Shown here: positions 60,995 to 64,000 of the stretch, one piece after another
Layout: each line of letters starts with the position of its first letter
Numbering within the stretch: position 1 is the stretch's first letter
Source: Perlabentimonas sp964490015
GTDB lineage: Bacteria; Bacteroidota; Bacteroidia; Bacteroidales; Tenuifilaceae
Assembly: GCA_964490015.1 (NCBI GenBank)
Contig: CAZBBA010000012.1
Coordinates: 5,352-69,351 of the forward strand
Direction: 5' to 3'
Length of the DNA stretch: 64,000 bases
Notes under the pieces: model-generated
The model's input: the letters and a program-made list of their open reading frames with translations, nothing else
Told to the model about the DNA's origin: nothing
The model's database searches: none
Translations under genes and position numbers: made by a program

Positions 60995-63103
60995 CTATTC
61001 CTTCAACCACTTATCTAACCATCCGAAGAATTCGCGCTGCCAAATCACAGCATTCTGGGGCTTAGTAACAAAGTGTGTTTCATCGGGGAAAACCAACAGT
61101 CGGCTAGGTACTCCCTGAAGTTGTGCAGCATTAAAAGCCTGAAGCCCTTCGGAGTATGCAATGCGAAAGTCTTTCTCGCCCACAACCACCATAATTGGCG
61201 TATTCCAATTCTGAACCAACTTGTGAGGGCTATTGGCATAAGTTCTCTGGGCAACCTTGTTGTTCTTATCCCAGAATGGCCCACCAAAATCGTGGTTGGG
61301 GAAGAAGGTTTCCTCGGTTGAGGCGTAAAAGCTCTCGAAGTTAAACATGCCATTGTGTGCAATAAATGCTTTAAAGCGATTCTGATGAATACCAGCAAGA
61401 TAGTAAACCGAATAACCACCGTAGCTTGCCCCAACAGCGCCAAGTTTGCTTTCATCAACCCAAAGTTCCTGCTTCACATTATCAATCGCGCTTAAGTAAT
61501 CCTTTATATTTTGGCCGCTGTAATCGCCCGAAATCTGCGCATTCCACTCCTGCCCAAACGAAGGAACTCCTCTGCGGTTAGGCGCTACAATCACATAATC
61601 GTGGGCAGCCATAATCTGGAAATTCCAACGGTAGCTAAAGAACTGTCCAACGGTACTCTGTGGTCCACCCTGGCAGTATAGAAGGGCGGGATACTTTTTA
61701 TTGGGATCGAAGTTTGGAGGTAGAATTACCCATACAAGCATATTCTTTCCATCGGTGGTTTTAACCCAACGCTGAGTAACCTCACCCATCTTGATGTTAT
61801 CGTAGATGTGCTTATTGATAAATGTAAGCTGGGTTTCCTCACCAGTTTCGGGGTTAATGGTGAATAGCTCAGCGGCCATACTCATGGACATCTTTTGTGC
61901 AACTAAGGTACCCTTGGCTGGTGCAAACCATGTGTAGTTATGCCATCCATCAGTAATCTTACGAATCTCTTTTGACTCTAGGTTTATCTTGTAGATTTGC
62001 TCTGTGGCATTAATCCCGCTAATGAATAGAATGTTACTTCCGCAACCGCTCCATGTAATATTATCGGCATTCTGATCAAAACCTTTTGTGATATATGTTC
62101 TTTCGCCGGTTTCAAGATTTAGCACAAAAAGCCTATGCTTATCGCTCTCGTAACCTGGTGTTTCCATGCTCTGCCAGGCTATCTTTGTGCCGTCGGGCGA
62201 AAAAACAGGATACTTGTCGTAACCCATCAATCCCTCAGTGATATTTTCGGTTGATCCCTCCTCTACCGAGTAAAGGTAAATATCGGAATTAGTAGAAACT
62301 GCTAAATCTTTGCCATGGAACTTCTTGCAAGTATAGGCAAGAAATTTTCCGCAGGGGCTCCACGAAATCTCTGAGTCATCGAAATATGGCGACATTGGGG
62401 CATCCCATTCTTCGTCTGTCATTATATCGAGACCCTCACCCATTTTGCCGTTTTGGTAAGATGCAATAAAGATATGTGAGAAGCTGCCATCTCGCCAGTA
62501 GTTCCAATGTCGGTACATCATGTTATCCGAAATTCTAACATTTGCCTTTGGCATATCGGGATGCAAATCCTTGGTGGTTTTCTCAATTTGAACATTCTTG
62601 GTGTACATAATTCTATCGCCTGTTGGGGCATAGGCAAAAGCATTTATACCGCCCTCAACAAAACTAATCCGCTTAACGTTTGTTCCATCAGCATTCATTT
62701 CCCACAGCTGCGTATCGCCGCTACGAGTCGATAAAAAACCTATTCTGCCGTCGGGTGTCCATCGGGGGCTAAAATCGTTTGAGGAGTTGTTTGTAAGTTC
62801 AGCTGGCTCGCCACCTTTTACGGGAATAGTGTGGATGTTGGTAACGCCTCTGTTGGCCTCCATCGAGTAACGGGTTACCGAGTAAAGGACTGTCTGTGCA
62901 TCAGCCGATACTTGAGGGCTCCCAATACGGCCAAACTTCCAGAGTATTTCTGGAGTTAACACCCCATTTGCGATTTCCTGTGAGGTTAACTCAACGTCAG
63001 GAGTAATTGGTTCAAATTTCTTGTCGTTGCCATTGTCCTGGCACGACCAAAGTGTGGCAACTGCTGCCATAGTAATAATTGTTTTAAACTTGTTTAATAG
63101 CAT
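60995..63103 (-). CDS. S9 family prolyl-oligopeptidase-like lipoprotein
   Basis: 702 residues. N-terminal lipoprotein-type signal with ATLWSC (C21) and then QDNGND. Residues about 45-430 form a beta-propeller of WD/PD40-like repeats (FSPRWTPDGRIGFLST, YPVFSPDGTKIAW). The alpha/beta-hydrolase domain carries nucleophile S560 in GASYGGY, with Asp in VVGEKDFRI and His in FPDETHFV completing the triad. Probably a surface or periplasmic dipeptidyl/oligopeptidase supplying peptides. Monocistronic. Confidence 0.93.
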   Translation of the reverse strand: MLLNKFKTIITMAAVATLWSCQDNGNDKKFEPITPDVELTSQEIANGVLTPEILWKFGRIGSPQVSADAQTVLYSVTRYSMEANRGVTNIHTIPVKGGEPAELTNNSSNDFSPRWTPDGRIGFLSTRSGDTQLWEMNADGTNVKRISFVEGGINAFAYAPTGDRIMYTKNVQIEKTTKDLHPDMPKANVRISDNMMYRHWNYWRDGSFSHIFIASYQNGKMGEGLDIMTDEEWDAPMSPYFDDSEISWSPCGKFLAYTCKKFHGKDLAVSTNSDIYLYSVEEGSTENITEGLMGYDKYPVFSPDGTKIAWQSMETPGYESDKHRLFVLNLETGERTYITKGFDQNADNITWSGCGSNILFISGINATEQIYKINLESKEIRKITDGWHNYTWFAPAKGTLVAQKMSMSMAAELFTINPETGEETQLTFINKHIYDNIKMGEVTQRWVKTTDGKNMLVWVILPPNFDPNKKYPALLYCQGGPQSTVGQFFSYRWNFQIMAAHDYVIVAPNRRGVPSFGQEWNAQISGDYSGQNIKDYLSAIDNVKQELWVDESKLGAVGASYGGYSVYYLAGIHQNRFKAFIAHNGMFNFESFYASTEETFFPNHDFGGPFWDKNNKVAQRTYANSPHKLVQNWNTPIMVVVGEKDFRIAYSEGLQAFNAAQLQGVPSRLLVFPDETHFVTKPQNAVIWQREFFGWLDKWLKE

Positions 63104-63193
63104 ATTATACTAGTATTTAAGGATTAATTATAATTGAGAATTCTATTATTTTTAATTGCTATATACTGAAAACCATTTAATAGTTAATAAACA

Positions 63194-64000
63194 CTATTTA
63201 AACTCGCTAAGGGTTTCGTGGATACCCTTATGAATTTCGTACCAGAAATCGAGAGCTGCGGATTTCTTATCATCTTCAAATCTTTGAAGCCATTGATCAA
63301 GTTCCGCGCTTTTAACTCCATCCTCGTTACGCTTTTTCTTCAGAAAAGTATGGACAAAGTCAATGCTTCGTTCGCTTTCCCAGAAAATAGAGGCATTGCG
63401 GCTATTAATTCGGCTTGCTGTAAGCAGCAACGATTTCAAAAATTGATCCTTAAGACCATAAAGCGATCCTATAATATCGGGCATAATATCTTCGGCCCAT
63501 GCCCTATGGAAACGGCAAACGCCAGTATTGTCCATCATCAACTCCTTCACCATGCGGCGACCATTCTCACGGCCTAGTTCTCGGGGAGATATAAACTCTT
63601 TTCCATAGTTCATATAGTATTTCCCCATAATTGCCATGGGCGACATGGCTCCAGGAGTCCAATACTGATTTGGAACCACCCACCCCTGACGAGCAAAAGC
63701 GATATAAACAAACTTATCGAGTATAGCTGGTCCTTTATGCCTGGCTAATTGTCGACCAAATTTTCGAGCCCCCTGTGATAGATCAATAGCGCCTCCCTCT
63801 TTTACCATTTGATCGAGTAAAGCCATCCCCAGTTTTGCGTTGTGCATCGAATCGTTTACCACATCAAAATTCTGGGGTGAAAAAACTGGAATATCCTTTA
63901 CTCCAAGGTCTTCGGGTTTAAGCAAACCCTCGTGCAAACATTCCATTAGCCAAGCCAAAACACCCCCAACCGATATTGCATCAAACCCTAGCGTGTCGGC
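63194..64000 (-). CDS. Aldehyde:ferredoxin oxidoreductase, C-terminal part, cut by the window edge
   Basis: The open frame continues to base 64000 without a start, so about 268 C-terminal residues are visible of a protein usually near 600-700. The entering sequence GFDAISVGGVLAWLMECL and the later DNTGVCRFHRAW (the D-x-x-G-x-C ligand of the [4Fe-4S] cluster) identify the tungsten/molybdenum bis-pterin AOR family. These enzymes oxidise aldehydes to acids with ferredoxin, which could feed the hydrogenases in this window. The specific subfamily is unclear from the C-terminus alone. Confidence 0.88.
   Translation of the reverse strand, partial: ADTLGFDAISVGGVLAWLMECLHEGLLKPEDLGVKDIPVFSPQNFDVVNDSMHNAKLGMALLDQMVKEGGAIDLSQGARKFGRQLARHKGPAILDKFVYIAFARQGWVVPNQYWTPGAMSPMAIMGKYYMNYGKEFISPRELGRENGRRMVKELMMDNTGVCRFHRAWAEDIMPDIIGSLYGLKDQFLKSLLLTASRINSRNASIFWESERSIDFVHTFLKKKRNEDGVKSAELDQWLQRFEDDKKSAALDFWYEIHKGIHETLSEFK

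Overview
The window looks like a chromosomal segment of an anaerobic, fermentative member of the Bacteroidota, probably order Bacteroidales. The evidence is a type IX secretion (T9SS) sorting tail on a subtilase, TonB-dependent receptors with a carboxypeptidase-like N-terminal domain, lipoproteins whose residues after the lipid cysteine resemble surface-export signals, recurring TAnnTTTG promoter boxes, Bacteroidota-restricted families (DUF4831, alginate-export barrel, HYC_CC_PP-like), and a heavy investment in [FeFe] hydrogenases plus a tungsten/molybdenum aldehyde:ferredoxin oxidoreductase. No rRNA, tRNA, CRISPR array, prophage or transposase gene was seen. Functions are assigned from motifs read by eye; no database search was run.

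Layout. 0-6 kb: M16 peptidase (cut by the left edge), PepD dipeptidase, thioredoxin-like protein, DUF4831 lipoprotein, NAD(P)HX repair enzyme. 6-14.6 kb: one + strand run of S4 protein, T9SS subtilase, xseA, two large TPR sensor kinases and xseB; the kinases separate the two exonuclease VII subunits. 14.6-25 kb: a CNB-domain/aspartase fusion; a trypsin-like protease with a tiny membrane peptide, facing a NACHT-type NTPase (best candidate for an undescribed conflict system); a sugar-kinase-like protein with an oligopeptide-binding lipoprotein; a STAS-like protein; a candidate structured small RNA; an RRM protein. 25-28.5 kb: an ALDH7-type dehydrogenase and PruA.

28.9-43.1 kb is the metabolic heart: hydrogenase 1 (HydC-HydB-HydA, + strand, minimal HydB), a BlaI/BlaR1-type regulator pair, then a 9-kb minus-strand cluster carrying a four-subunit Hnd/Hyd-type hydrogenase with full-length HydB, plus a second H-cluster protein of putatively sensory type embedded among two HATPase proteins, two DRTGG proteins and a PHP protein. 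The likely theme is balancing NADH and reduced ferredoxin through H2 during amino-acid fermentation (aspartase, PruA, ALDH7 and AOR in the same window), with a dedicated redox-signalling module.

43-48.5 kb: alginate-export-like barrel, then a metal-handling run (FeoB-associated Cys-rich peptide, Cys-rich protein, TonB receptor, two HMA proteins). 48.5-54.8 kb: three inhibitor-I9/S8 lipoprotein subtilases around a 1.8-kb AT-rich non-coding gap with a MITE/REP-like inverted repeat. 54.8-64 kb: TPR protein with a lipid glycosyl/acyltransferase pair, a sensor kinase, SulP transporter with a small membrane partner, S9 peptidase, and an AOR cut by the right edge.
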